This document shows, piece by piece, positions 6,198 through 14,261 of a stretch of DNA of 60,607 nt. A program made the translations under genes and the position numbers. The notes under the pieces are model-generated. The model saw only the letters and a list, made by a program, of their open reading frames with translations. It searched no databases and was not told where the DNA came from. Origin of the DNA: Clostridia bacterium (GTDB taxonomy: Bacteria > Bacillota > Clostridia > Oscillospirales > Acutalibacteraceae); contig JAFQQM010000026.1 in the NCBI GenBank assembly GCA_017410585.1, forward strand, positions 1 through 60,607. Direction: 5' to 3'. Within the stretch, counting starts at the first letter, position 1. Each line of letters opens with the position of its first letter.

Positions 6198-7886
6198 ATG
6201 AAAGCACAAAGCGGTAACCGTCGGTCGGCGGTGTCGATCATCATCTGCACGTTGCTGTCGGCGTTATTTGTGTTTTTGTATTTTTGGTTTGATCTGCCGC
6301 CCATCCATCCGCGCAGTCCGCAGTTTTGGACGTTTTTGATCATCAGTATGATCGTGACGGCGCTCATCTTTTCGTTTGGCGGTTTGATCCGCAAACTGCG
6401 CGAATCCGCCACCCATAACCGAACGGCCACCGTTTCGGTGCCGGAACTGTGGGCGAAACTCAAAAAGGCGTCGCCGGTGTTCCGTATTATGGCGGGTATC
6501 ACGGTGGCGGTCATTGTCGTTTTCGTGCTGTCGTCCTTCATTTTCTCGCCGGTGTTCTGTGCCTCGCAGTATAAGGATCTGATCCAAAGCGAGACGGGGG
6601 ATTTCGCCAAAGACGTGTCGGAGATCTCTTGGTCGCAGATCCCTGTGGTCGACCGCGACAGTGCCTCCCGCCTTGGCAACCGCAAACTCGGTGAGATCGA
6701 CAAACTGGTCTCGCAGTTTGAGGTGGCGGAGAATTATACCCAGATCAATTTCCGGAATAAGCCGGTCCGCGTTACGCCGTTGGTCTACGGTGATATCTTC
6801 AAGTGGATGCGTAACCAATCTGCCGGTATTCCCGCCTATATCAAGGTGGATATGGTGACGCAGGAGGCGACGCTGGAAAATTTGGAATCGGGCATCAAGT
6901 ACTCGGAGGGCGAGTATTTTATGCGCAATATCAACCGCTATCTGCGGTTCCGATTCCCCACCTTAATGTACGACAATCTGTCCTTCGAAATCGACGAGGA
7001 AGGGACGCCGTACTGGGTGGCATCCACCTACACCTACCGCATCGGTCTGGCCAGCGGTAAGGATTGCAACGGTGCGGTGCTGGTCAATGCCATCACCGGC
7101 GAGGCCACGCGCTATGCGCTGGGGGATATCCCCACTTGGGTCGATCAGGTGTACGATTCCGAGATGGTGTTGCAGCAGTTGGAATACTACGGCGCATACC
7201 AGTCCGGTTTCTGGAACTCGGTATTCGGTCAGGCGGGTGTCAAGTACCCGACCGACGGTTACAACTACCTTGCCATTGAGGATGACGTGTGGCTGTATAC
7301 CGGTATGACTTCGGCCGGCGGCGACGAATCCAACGTCGGTTTCGTGCTGGTCAATCTCCGCACCAAGGAGACCAAATACTTCAGCGTCCCCGGCGCGGAA
7401 GAATTCTCCGCGATGAGTTCGGCCGAAGGTCAGGAACAGCATCTCAACTATATGTCCACCTTCCCGATCCTCTTAAACATCGAGGATCGCCCGACCTACT
7501 TTATGTCGCTGAAAGACAATGCCGGTCTGGTGAAAAAGTACGCTTTTGTGGACGTGGAACAGTATCAGATCGTCGGCACCGGCAACACGGTGGAATCCGC
7601 CCGTGAGACCTATCTCGCCAAGTTGGCAGAGAACAACATTCTGACGAAACCGGATGACGAGCCCACGCCGGATATTGCGCTGGAAGTGACCGGCGTCATC
7701 GCCGAGATCCACGCGGTCGTGCAAAACGGCAACACCGTCTATTATTTCCGCTTGGTGGATGACAGCACCATCTACACCGCTTCGATCACACAGTGGGAAA
7801 TGCTGCCGTTTATCAAGGCAGGGGACACCGTCCGCTTCACCTGCGCGGTGGATAGCACGGCGGTCGGCGCCTTTATCCCCGAATAA
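6198..7886 (+). CDS. Conserved membrane protein with large extracytoplasmic domain
   Basis: A 562-residue protein I cannot assign to a named function. Hydrophobic segments lie at ~12-32, ~43-65 and ~93-117. A long, probably extracytoplasmic region follows, with repeated mixed beta/alpha character, and a final ~75-residue segment with the look of a small beta-barrel (OB-like). There are no enzyme motifs I can name. ATG 6198 follows AGGAG at 6183-6187, and a GTG nine bases earlier overlaps the ribosome site. It has its own consensus promoter and terminator, so it is a single-gene unit. Confidence 0.75.
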   Translation: MKAQSGNRRSAVSIIICTLLSALFVFLYFWFDLPPIHPRSPQFWTFLIISMIVTALIFSFGGLIRKLRESATHNRTATVSVPELWAKLKKASPVFRIMAGITVAVIVVFVLSSFIFSPVFCASQYKDLIQSETGDFAKDVSEISWSQIPVVDRDSASRLGNRKLGEIDKLVSQFEVAENYTQINFRNKPVRVTPLVYGDIFKWMRNQSAGIPAYIKVDMVTQEATLENLESGIKYSEGEYFMRNINRYLRFRFPTLMYDNLSFEIDEEGTPYWVASTYTYRIGLASGKDCNGAVLVNAITGEATRYALGDIPTWVDQVYDSEMVLQQLEYYGAYQSGFWNSVFGQAGVKYPTDGYNYLAIEDDVWLYTGMTSAGGDESNVGFVLVNLRTKETKYFSVPGAEEFSAMSSAEGQEQHLNYMSTFPILLNIEDRPTYFMSLKDNAGLVKKYAFVDVEQYQIVGTGNTVESARETYLAKLAENNILTKPDDEPTPDIALEVTGVIAEIHAVVQNGNTVYYFRLVDDSTIYTASITQWEMLPFIKAGDTVRFTCAVDSTAVGAFIPE

Positions 7887-7890
7887 ATTG

Positions 7891-7927
7891 AAACTCCCGA
7901 TGCCCACGCATCGGGAGTTTTTTTTTT
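7891..7927 (+). terminator. Terminator between 6198-7886 gene and asnB
   Basis: AAACTCCCGATG / CATCGGGAGTTT stem followed by ten T residues. The two flanking genes converge on it. Confidence 0.93.
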
Positions 7928-9734
7928 ATACTGAAAAGGTCACGTTGTATTCTCTGACCCAGCGGTCAAACTGCAACAGCCACGCCAGCAGTTGCGGGCG
8001 GGACATCAATTGCCCAAACCACGTGCCGTCGTCCCCCTGTAAGAGCGAGTCCAGCGCCCCTGCCGACAAGAGCGGCGCCAGCACGCTGTCTTCGGCTTTG
8101 AGCCGCACGGCCAGCATCTGCCGGATCTTTTGTTCGTAGGCGGGATTGTGGGTCTTCGGATAGGGGCTTTTCTTCCGCCACAGAATGCTGTCGGGGAGCA
8201 GGCCTTCCGCCGCGCCGCGCAACAACGCTTTTTCCACCCCGCCGGCGAATTTGATACGCCACGGCACGTTGAACACGTATTCCAGAATGCGGTGGTCGGC
8301 GTAGGGAACGCGTACCTCGACGCTGCCCGCCATCGACATCCGATCTTTCCGCTCCAACAGCGACGCCATAAAGTAATTGACCGAAAGCCACGTTGCCACC
8401 CGAGCGGTGTGATCTTCGTCCGGTTCGCCGTCGAGTGTGGGACATTCCGCCAACGTATCGCGGTAGAGGTCGGAAAGCGCGCTGTAGCCTTCTTCCGGCC
8501 GCGCCCATTCGGGGCGGAACAACCCCACTCGCACGGTCGGGTCGTGTATCCACGGGAAGAAATCGCGGTAGAGCATTTCGGGACGGTAAAACCACGGATA
8601 CCCGCCGAAGATCTCGTCGGCGCATTCGCCGCACAGTGCCACCGTGTGACGTTGCTTGACCTGCCGGCAAAACCACAACAGCGACGAGTCGATATCTGCC
8701 TGACCGGGGAAATCCCGCGCCCGCACCGCATCGGTCAGACAATCCGCCACCGCGTCGGTCGGCACGGTCAGTACGGTGTGGTCGGTGCCGAGATACCGTG
8801 CCGCTTTGATAGCGAACATATCGTCCCCCTGCGGCTGGAAACTGGTGCGATGGAAATGGGTTTTGTTACCCTCGTATTCAAAGGAATAGGTAGCGAGTTT
8901 ATCGACTTTGTCGGCGGCCAACGCCGTTACCACCGAGGAATCCAATCCGCCCGACAGGAAGGTACAAAGCGGCACGTCACTGCTCAATTGTCGTGTCACC
9001 GCGTCGGTCAGCAGTTCTCGCACGCGGGCGGATGCTTCGTAGGCGGTGTCGGTGCATCGCTCTGCCTTCAACCGCCAGTACGGCGTGAGGGTGAGTCCCT
9101 CGCGGGAGTAATGACCGGCGTGAGCGGGTTTTACTTCGTGAATATCTCGGAAGATGCCGCTGCCCGGTACGGTGACCGGCGACAGATACAAAAGTTGCCA
9201 TAACCCCATCGCGTCCACGGTGGGGGACACCGCCGGATGTTTCAGCAAAGCCTTGATCTCGGAAGCAAACAGCAATCCGCCGCCAACCTCGGTGTAAAAC
9301 AGCGGCTTGACCCCGAACCGGTCGCGGGCGAGAAACAGCCGTTCGCCGTCCCATACCGCAAAGGCGAAGATACCGTTTAACATGGTCGGGCAATCCGCTC
9401 CGTGCAGAATATACGCCCACAACACCACTTCGGTGTCGCATTCGGTCACAAAGGTGGCCCCTTCCGATTGCAGACGGGGTTTGAGTTGGTCGGTGTTGTA
9501 GATCTCGCCATTGTAGACGATGGAGTAGCACCGCCCCTTCCATACCGCCCGCATCGGCTGTACGCCGTTGGCCGGATCAATGACCGCCAGCCGGTTGTGC
9601 CACAGCGACGCGGCGCCGGCAATGCGTTGCCCGTGCTGGTCAGGACCGCGGTGGGTCATCGTTTCGCTCATTTGGCGATCGTAGGTGATATCCGGCGGCG
9701 TGCGGAAATTGATCTCACCGCAGATGGAACACAT
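7926..9734 (-). CDS. asnB: Asparagine synthase (glutamine-hydrolysing), third gene of the dpaAB operon
   Basis: The 602-residue enzyme makes asparagine from aspartate, ATP and glutamine. The N-terminal Ntn glutaminase domain starts MCSICGEI, so Cys2 is the nucleophile, and the C-terminal synthetase domain has the PP-loop FLSGGLDSSVV. I chose the ATG that puts Cys at position 2, which has AGGGGG just upstream. The gene starts only 14 bases after dpaB and on the same strand, so it is probably co-transcribed with the dipicolinate synthase genes. B. subtilis AsnO is a sporulation-linked asparagine synthetase, and I infer this copy has a similar late mother-cell role. Confidence 0.95.
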   Translation of the reverse strand: MCSICGEINFRTPPDITYDRQMSETMTHRGPDQHGQRIAGAASLWHNRLAVIDPANGVQPMRAVWKGRCYSIVYNGEIYNTDQLKPRLQSEGATFVTECDTEVVLWAYILHGADCPTMLNGIFAFAVWDGERLFLARDRFGVKPLFYTEVGGGLLFASEIKALLKHPAVSPTVDAMGLWQLLYLSPVTVPGSGIFRDIHEVKPAHAGHYSREGLTLTPYWRLKAERCTDTAYEASARVRELLTDAVTRQLSSDVPLCTFLSGGLDSSVVTALAADKVDKLATYSFEYEGNKTHFHRTSFQPQGDDMFAIKAARYLGTDHTVLTVPTDAVADCLTDAVRARDFPGQADIDSSLLWFCRQVKQRHTVALCGECADEIFGGYPWFYRPEMLYRDFFPWIHDPTVRVGLFRPEWARPEEGYSALSDLYRDTLAECPTLDGEPDEDHTARVATWLSVNYFMASLLERKDRMSMAGSVEVRVPYADHRILEYVFNVPWRIKFAGGVEKALLRGAAEGLLPDSILWRKKSPYPKTHNPAYEQKIRQMLAVRLKAEDSVLAPLLSAGALDSLLQGDDGTWFGQLMSRPQLLAWLLQFDRWVREYNVTFSV

Positions 9735-9748
9735 CGTATTTCCCCCTT

Positions 9749-10312
9749 TTATAGAAACAGCGGTTGCCATTGCCGCCCGTCGACCGCCGCCGCGACGGTC
9801 TGCGGCAGATAGGACAGATCGGCAACCAACGAATTCGGTTTTTTCTGTGGGTCATCCTGCCGCAACGGCACAAAATACATATACTTGGTATTTTTTAAGG
9901 TGGCGATACTGCGAAACGATCCGCCCAACGCATCGTTGGTGGAGATGGCCGCCACCACCGGTCGGCTTCCGCGCAGATGCGACTTGACCGCCAGCGTGGC
10001 GGGCGTGTCGCTGATACCGGCGGCGAGTCTGCCGACCGTTGCGCCGGTGCAGGGGGCTACCACCAACACGTCAAACAACCCTTTCGGTCCGATCGGCTCC
10101 ACCGCCGTGAGCGTATCCCACGGCCGTTTACCGCTGATCTCCTCAAAGGTGCGATACCATCCCGCCGCCGTACCGAAACGGGTGTCGGTAGAGGCGACCG
10201 CAAAGGAAAAGATGGGGGTAACGTCGTGCCCCTCGGCGACCATTGCCCGCATAGCGTCGGCGGCCTTGGAAAGCGTGCAGAACGATCCGCACAGTACCCA
10301 TCCGATCTTCAT
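9749..10312 (-). CDS. dpaB: Dipicolinate synthase subunit B
   Basis: DpaB (SpoVFB) is the flavoprotein-like subunit that with DpaA oxidises dihydrodipicolinate to dipicolinic acid in the mother cell during sporulation. The 187-residue protein begins with the family signature GWVLCGSFCTL. It keeps the conserved PCTGATVGRLAAGISDTP segment and a GG-S loop later in the protein. The start overlaps the stop of dpaA by four bases (ATGA), indicating translational coupling. asnB follows 14 bases downstream. Confidence 0.95.
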   Translation of the reverse strand: MKIGWVLCGSFCTLSKAADAMRAMVAEGHDVTPIFSFAVASTDTRFGTAAGWYRTFEEISGKRPWDTLTAVEPIGPKGLFDVLVVAPCTGATVGRLAAGISDTPATLAVKSHLRGSRPVVAAISTNDALGGSFRSIATLKNTKYMYFVPLRQDDPQKKPNSLVADLSYLPQTVAAAVDGRQWQPLFL

Positions 10313-11175
10313 ACCGTATGCCCCCGTTTCCGTAGCATCGATAAGACCGTGTCCCCGATGATGCGTCCTGCCGTCTGCGGTGCGACCCGACCGGGAAGAC
10401 CGCCCGCTACGATCAGACGAAAACCGCGCCGTGCGGCGGCTTTTCGGTCGATACCGCCCGGTTCGGATGCCAACTCGATCAGTAAGGTCTGCGGGCGAAT
10501 GGCGGCCAACACCGTATCGGGGAACAACATGGCGGGGACGGTGTTAAAGATAACGTCGTAGTCGCTGTCACACATCCGCGACAGATCGCAGACCGCGCAA
10601 CCGGCGTTTTGTGCGTAGGCGCGATGTTCCGGTCGCCGTGCCGCCACCGTGACCTGTGCGTGTAATGCGATCAGGCGCGGCACCAGTTCCCGTGCGACCC
10701 GTCCGCCGCCGGTCACCAGACAGCGGCTGTCTGCCAGCGTGATGGGCAGTTCTTCCATCGCGATCTGAATAGCGCCTTCGGCGGTGGGGACGGCATTGCG
10801 TACGGCCAGTTCTTCTTCGGCAAAGTAATCCAATACGGTCACACCGGCGTTGCCGGCGATGGCCGCCACGGCAGGGGAGACCAACCCGCCAAACACCGTC
10901 TGTCCTTCGCGTATCAGCGAAAACAGCGATTCCAGCGTTTTGGTATCCCGTGCAAAGGGTTGGTACAGCGTCTCCTCATCGCGGGAGACCGGCAACGGCA
11001 GCAAAATGTGATCCGCCGCCGCCACCGCTTGCGAGATCTGCGTACAGCCGGTGACGCAGGCCGGCAACTCGGCATACGCAAAGCCGGCTGCAATGACCGG
11101 AAATCCGCTTCCCGCCAAGGCTTCGGTCAGACCGATGGCTCGTCTGTCACCGCCGATCACAGCAAAGGTATCCAT
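10309..11175 (-). CDS. dpaA: Dipicolinate synthase subunit A
   Basis: DpaA (SpoVFA) is the NAD(P)-dependent subunit of dipicolinate synthase. The 288-residue product has an N-terminal region starting FAVIGGDRRAIGLTEALAG and the family motif NAVPTAEGAIQIAMEELP near residue 135. A Rossmann fold with LVTGGGRVAREL follows. I prefer ATG 11175 because AAAGGA lies nine bases upstream. The ATG at 11181 would be only three bases from that site. It leads a dpaA-dpaB-asnB operon with a sigma-K-like promoter immediately upstream. Confidence 0.95.
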   Translation of the reverse strand: MDTFAVIGGDRRAIGLTEALAGSGFPVIAAGFAYAELPACVTGCTQISQAVAAADHILLPLPVSRDEETLYQPFARDTKTLESLFSLIREGQTVFGGLVSPAVAAIAGNAGVTVLDYFAEEELAVRNAVPTAEGAIQIAMEELPITLADSRCLVTGGGRVARELVPRLIALHAQVTVAARRPEHRAYAQNAGCAVCDLSRMCDSDYDVIFNTVPAMLFPDTVLAAIRPQTLLIELASEPGGIDRKAAARRGFRLIVAGGLPGRVAPQTAGRIIGDTVLSMLRKRGHTV

Positions 11176-11207
11176 AAACATTCGTCCTTTCGGTGTAGTC
11201 TTATTGC

Positions 11208-11236
11208 CAGTATATGGTGACCCGAAGCAGGTTGTG
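11208..11236 (-). promoter_or_regulatory. Candidate sigma-K (late mother-cell) promoter of dpaA-dpaB-asnB
   Basis: On the minus strand CACA, exactly 16 bases, then CATATACTG. The sigma-K consensus is mACm-N16-CATAnnnTa, so only the last base of the -10 differs. The -10 is about 33 bases from the dpaA start. The homologous spoVF operon of B. subtilis is sigma-K dependent. Confidence 0.7.
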
Positions 11237-11237
11237 C

Positions 11238-11266
11238 TTTACAAAAGCGATGACGTATGCTATAAT
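11238..11266 (+). promoter_or_regulatory. Vegetative promoter of the inositol-phosphatase family gene
   Basis: TTTACA at 11238-11243, 17-bp spacer with TG one base before the -10, TATAAT at 11261-11266. It starts two bases from the -35 of the divergent dpaA promoter. Confidence 0.8.
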
Positions 11267-11295
11267 AAAATTCCACCGATAAGGGAGGCTTGACT

Positions 11296-12075
11296 ATGCT
11301 CAGCGAAATTATGGCGATCGTGCGGGAAACCGGAAAATTGATCCGCAACGCCGATATCTCCAAGGCGGCGTTCCGCCAAAAGACCAGCAAACGCGATCTG
11401 TGCTCTGCCTGCGATATCGAAGTGCAGGCGCAGTTGTTTGACCGCTTGGCCAAATTGTTGCCGGAAGCGCAGTTTATCGGGGAGGAGCAAAGCACCCGCC
11501 CGACCGTCAACGGCGGCTGGTGCTTTATCATCGACCCCATCGACGGAACCGCCAACTTTGCCCACGACTACCGCCACAGTTGCATTTCGGTGGCACTGGT
11601 CAAGGACGATACACCGGTCATCGGCGTGGTGTATAACCCGTATATGGACGAACTGTTTTATGCCGAAAAGGGCAGTGGCGCCTATCTAAACGGCCTGCCT
11701 ATCCACGTCAGCGGTCTGCCGCTGTCCGATTCCATCATCGCCTTCGGTACCTCGCCGTACGATCTGGAATATAAGCGGGATACCTTCGCGCTGGCGGAAA
11801 AGGTCTTTGATAAGAGTCTGGATATCCGCCGCACCGGTTCGGCGGCACTCGATCTGTGCTACACCGCCTGCGGCCGTGTAGACGGCTTTTTCGAACTGAT
11901 CTTGCGACCGTGGGATTTCGCCGCAGGAAGCGTCATCCTCACCGAAGCGGGTGGCGTGATCACCACGATGGACGGTGATCCGATCGCCCAGAAAAAGGAC
12001 TCTTCCATCTGTGCGGCCACGCCGGCGGCTCACGCCGAACTGCTGGAACTGTACAAAGCCCATAAAGAGGGGTAA
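11296..12075 (+). CDS. suhB: Inositol monophosphatase family protein
   Basis: A 259-residue magnesium-dependent sugar/inositol phosphatase. The metal-binding motifs are all visible: GEEQS (first metal Glu), DPIDGTANF, and near the C-terminus PWDFAAGSVILTEAGG. The length is usual for the family. ATG 11296 has GGGAGG seven bases upstream. The natural substrate cannot be read from sequence: inositol-1-phosphate, fructose-1,6-bisphosphate and related sugar phosphates are all possible. It is a single-gene unit with its own promoter and a shared terminator. Confidence 0.92.
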   Translation: MLSEIMAIVRETGKLIRNADISKAAFRQKTSKRDLCSACDIEVQAQLFDRLAKLLPEAQFIGEEQSTRPTVNGGWCFIIDPIDGTANFAHDYRHSCISVALVKDDTPVIGVVYNPYMDELFYAEKGSGAYLNGLPIHVSGLPLSDSIIAFGTSPYDLEYKRDTFALAEKVFDKSLDIRRTGSAALDLCYTACGRVDGFFELILRPWDFAAGSVILTEAGGVITTMDGDPIAQKKDSSICAATPAAHAELLELYKAHKEG

Positions 12076-12104
12076 TTTTTGGTAATCTAAATAACAACAA
12101 GAAA

Positions 12105-12146
12105 AAAGACCGAGAGTAAAGGGAATTTGCTTTACTCTCGGTCTTT
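12105..12146. terminator. Bidirectional terminator
   Basis: Perfect 16-bp stem AAAGACCGAGAGTAAA / TTTACTCTCGGTCTTT between the convergent suhB and spoVAF-like genes. Confidence 0.95.
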
Positions 12147-12155
12147 CGACCTATC

Positions 12156-13517
12156 TTAGGTGTTATCGCGGTGGGCGCGCCGGCGAAACAACAGCCGCCG
12201 TAACGCTTGCCCGTCAAACGGGATAAAGGGGTACAAATATCCTTTTCCGCCCAGCGTCTTGGTGGTGGCGGCGGTGATCAGCATCAGCAACAAAGCGACC
12301 GCAAACCCCCACCAGCCAAGCAAAGCGGCACCGATCGTCATCAATAATCGGTAGAATTTGAAGGTGTATCCCAGCGGAAAACTGGGCTGGGCGAAGGTAG
12401 CGACCGATTGAAACGCCATCAACAGTAACACCCCTTCGCCGAATAGGTCGTTTTTGACCGCAAACTCCCCTAAAAGCAGTGTGCCGAGAATGCCGAAGGC
12501 ACTGCCCATCGAGGAGGGGGTATGCAAGGTCGCTAACTTTACAGCGTCCAAAACCAATTCGGCGATCATCAGTTCCCAAAAGATCTTCCAGCGGTCGGGG
12601 GTCGGGTAGATATCCGCCGCATACCAGATGGGAATGAGGAATAAAGAGAGCAATAAAATGGCGGTGCGCATCCACCGCAGAAAGGTCCCCACTGTCGGAC
12701 CGAAGTAATATTCGTTGGTATCCTGCGAAAAATCCGGCAAGGCGGTGGGGAGCATACTGACGATGGGGGAGTTATCCACCATCAGCAGGATTTTGCCTTC
12801 GGCAAGTGCGGCGGCGGCGCGGTCGGGACGTTCGGTGTAGCGGAAGATGGGGAAGGGATTCCACCAACGGGGCTTGACCAGCCCCTCGGAGAGCGACTCA
12901 TGCCCGAGCGAGAGACTTTGCAGGTCGACCGCGTCCAACCGCCGCAACAGAACGTCGATATCCGCTTGTCGGGCGACCCCTTCCAACCAACAGACCGCCA
13001 CGTCGGTCTGGGATTTTTCTCCCAACACCTGATGATGCACCCGCATTTTTGTCGACCGTACCCGCCGCCGTACCAACGCGATATTGGTCTTGATGGCTTC
13101 ACCGAAACCGTCGTGTGCCCCCAACAAGACGCGGTCTTCCTCCGGCTCTTTGAGCGTTCGCGTCGGATACAACCGCAGGTCAATGACCAGAAAGGACTCC
13201 AATCCTTCTAACAATAGCACCGTCTGTCCTGCCAGCACCTGCTCGGCGGCGAGGGTGGCATCCGCCTGCGGCGTGGCGGCGGTGTAGGGGATATGCCGCT
13301 GTGAAAAATCTTCGGCGGAAAGTCCCCGTAGGTCGCTGGGTGAAAGGGACAGAAAATGGGAGAACAACCGCTCTACCACCTCGTCTTTGGTCATCGCATC
13401 CACAAACCACAAGGCGGCGGCCCGCCCGCCGATCACCAACCGCCGCTCTTCCAGATCAAAACTTTTATCCGGTTGCAGGATGCTTTGCATCTGCCGTAAG
13501 GCTGTTTCAAATTCCAT
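12156..13517 (-). CDS. GerA-family spore germination protein, SpoVAF-like
   Basis: A 453-residue membrane protein of the GerA family (A subunits of germinant receptors and SpoVAF). The N-terminal soluble domain contains VIGGRAAALWFVDAMTKDE, HIPY and LAGQTVLLLEG, then DRVLLGAHDGFGEAIKTNIALVRRRVR. The C-terminal half has about five membrane helices. HIPY plus the GAHDGF segment look closer to SpoVAF than to GerAA. ATG 13517 follows GGGAG. No GerB or GerC partner is adjacent, unlike a classical receptor operon. The open frame continues antisense through the proline-repeat gene, but that part is not coding. Confidence 0.9.
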   Translation of the reverse strand: MEFETALRQMQSILQPDKSFDLEERRLVIGGRAAALWFVDAMTKDEVVERLFSHFLSLSPSDLRGLSAEDFSQRHIPYTAATPQADATLAAEQVLAGQTVLLLEGLESFLVIDLRLYPTRTLKEPEEDRVLLGAHDGFGEAIKTNIALVRRRVRSTKMRVHHQVLGEKSQTDVAVCWLEGVARQADIDVLLRRLDAVDLQSLSLGHESLSEGLVKPRWWNPFPIFRYTERPDRAAAALAEGKILLMVDNSPIVSMLPTALPDFSQDTNEYYFGPTVGTFLRWMRTAILLLSLFLIPIWYAADIYPTPDRWKIFWELMIAELVLDAVKLATLHTPSSMGSAFGILGTLLLGEFAVKNDLFGEGVLLLMAFQSVATFAQPSFPLGYTFKFYRLLMTIGAALLGWWGFAVALLLMLITAATTKTLGGKGYLYPFIPFDGQALRRLLFRRRAHRDNT

Positions 13518-13582
13518 AACTGCCACTCCCTTCCGTATATAAAAAGTTTGCCGATATCGGCGGAATTTATACCGAAAATCCC

Positions 13583-13611
13583 TTGCGAGTTTGGCTTGAT
13601 TATGATATACT
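13583..13611 (+). promoter_or_regulatory. Promoter of the proline-rich gene and pcrA
   Basis: TTGCGA at 13583-13588, a 17-bp spacer ending in an extended TGA, and TATACT at 13606-13611. It lies about 32 bases before the start codon. Confidence 0.7.
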
Positions 13612-13643
13612 GAGATCCAGAACATAACAAGGAGGGAAACCCT

Positions 13644-14261
13644 ATGGATCAGCCGACCGAAAACCGACAGCAGCAATCGCCTATGCCGCCGATGTATATG
13701 CCCGGCACCGATGCGCCGCAGTACGCCCATCGGCAGACTCCACCGCCTCCGCCGCAACCTCCGGTACCACCCCAACCGCCGGTACCGCCCCAGCCGCCGG
13801 TACCGCCGCAGCCGCCGGTACCGCCCCAACCGCCGGTGCCGCCGCAACCTCCGGTACCGCCCCAACCGCCGGTACCGCCCCAACCGCCGTACGGTTATTA
13901 TTACCCGCAACCGCCGATGCCTCCGCATAAACTCAACTGGCTGTCGGTGACCGCTTTGACCCTTTCGATCATCGGTCTGGCCGGTTTGTGGGTGCTGCCT
14001 CCGCTTTTCTTTTTCTGGATTCCTTGTTCCGTTATCGGCTTGATCATGGCGATCATTGCCAAAGCCAAAAAAGTCCCCGGCGGCAAGACGACCGCGGCGT
14101 TGGTCTGCGGAATCATCGGTACGGTCTTGTCGTTGCTGGTGGGTGTCGTTTTGTTGCTCGTACTGCATTCGCTGGCCGATCTGCCACTGGATTTTTACGA
14201 GCAGTTACCGTACTATGAAGACTACGTGTACGATATGTTAAAAGGAGTTTATCCGTTTTGA
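13644..14261 (+). CDS. Proline-rich membrane protein (DUF4190-like)
   Basis: A 205-residue protein whose first ~90 residues are cytoplasmic and very rich in Pro and Gln, with eight VPPQPP-type hexapeptides. Two hydrophobic segments follow at ~100-140 and ~150-175, with a layout like DUF4190 proteins, where a small Gly-rich loop joins two membrane helices. A short acidic C-terminal tail carries several Tyr. The start has AAGGAGG eight bases upstream. The last base pairs overlap the start of pcrA. I cannot assign a function. Proline-rich heads of this type usually serve as spacers or docking sites. Confidence 0.85.
   Translation: MDQPTENRQQQSPMPPMYMPGTDAPQYAHRQTPPPPPQPPVPPQPPVPPQPPVPPQPPVPPQPPVPPQPPVPPQPPVPPQPPYGYYYPQPPMPPHKLNWLSVTALTLSIIGLAGLWVLPPLFFFWIPCSVIGLIMAIIAKAKKVPGGKTTAALVCGIIGTVLSLLVGVVLLLVLHSLADLPLDFYEQLPYYEDYVYDMLKGVYPF
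13753..13889 (+). repeat. In-frame 18-bp tandem repeat (about 7.5 copies)
   Basis: Units of the type CCGCCGGTACCGCCCCAA encode VPPQPP inside the proline-rich gene. Copies differ at a few third positions. Copy number is likely to vary between strains. Confidence 0.9.

Noticed and set aside
13550-13561. Perfect 12-bp palindrome GCCGATATCGGC upstream of the spoVAF-like gene
   Set aside because: Several perfect 12-bp palindromes are expected by chance in a window this size, and no regulator gene points to it.
13518-13643. Sigma-G promoter for the spoVAF-like gene
   Set aside because: I searched by eye for gMATR-N18-CATnMTA and found only weak partial matches.
13753-13889. Short tandem repeats as a possible CRISPR
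   Set aside because: Repeats are contiguous, in frame and encode VPPQPP. There are no spacers.
13518-14168. In-frame upstream extension of the spoVAF-like gene on the minus strand
   Set aside because: It is antisense to the proline-repeat gene and translates to a low-complexity RRLGRY repeat. The real start has a ribosome site at 13517.
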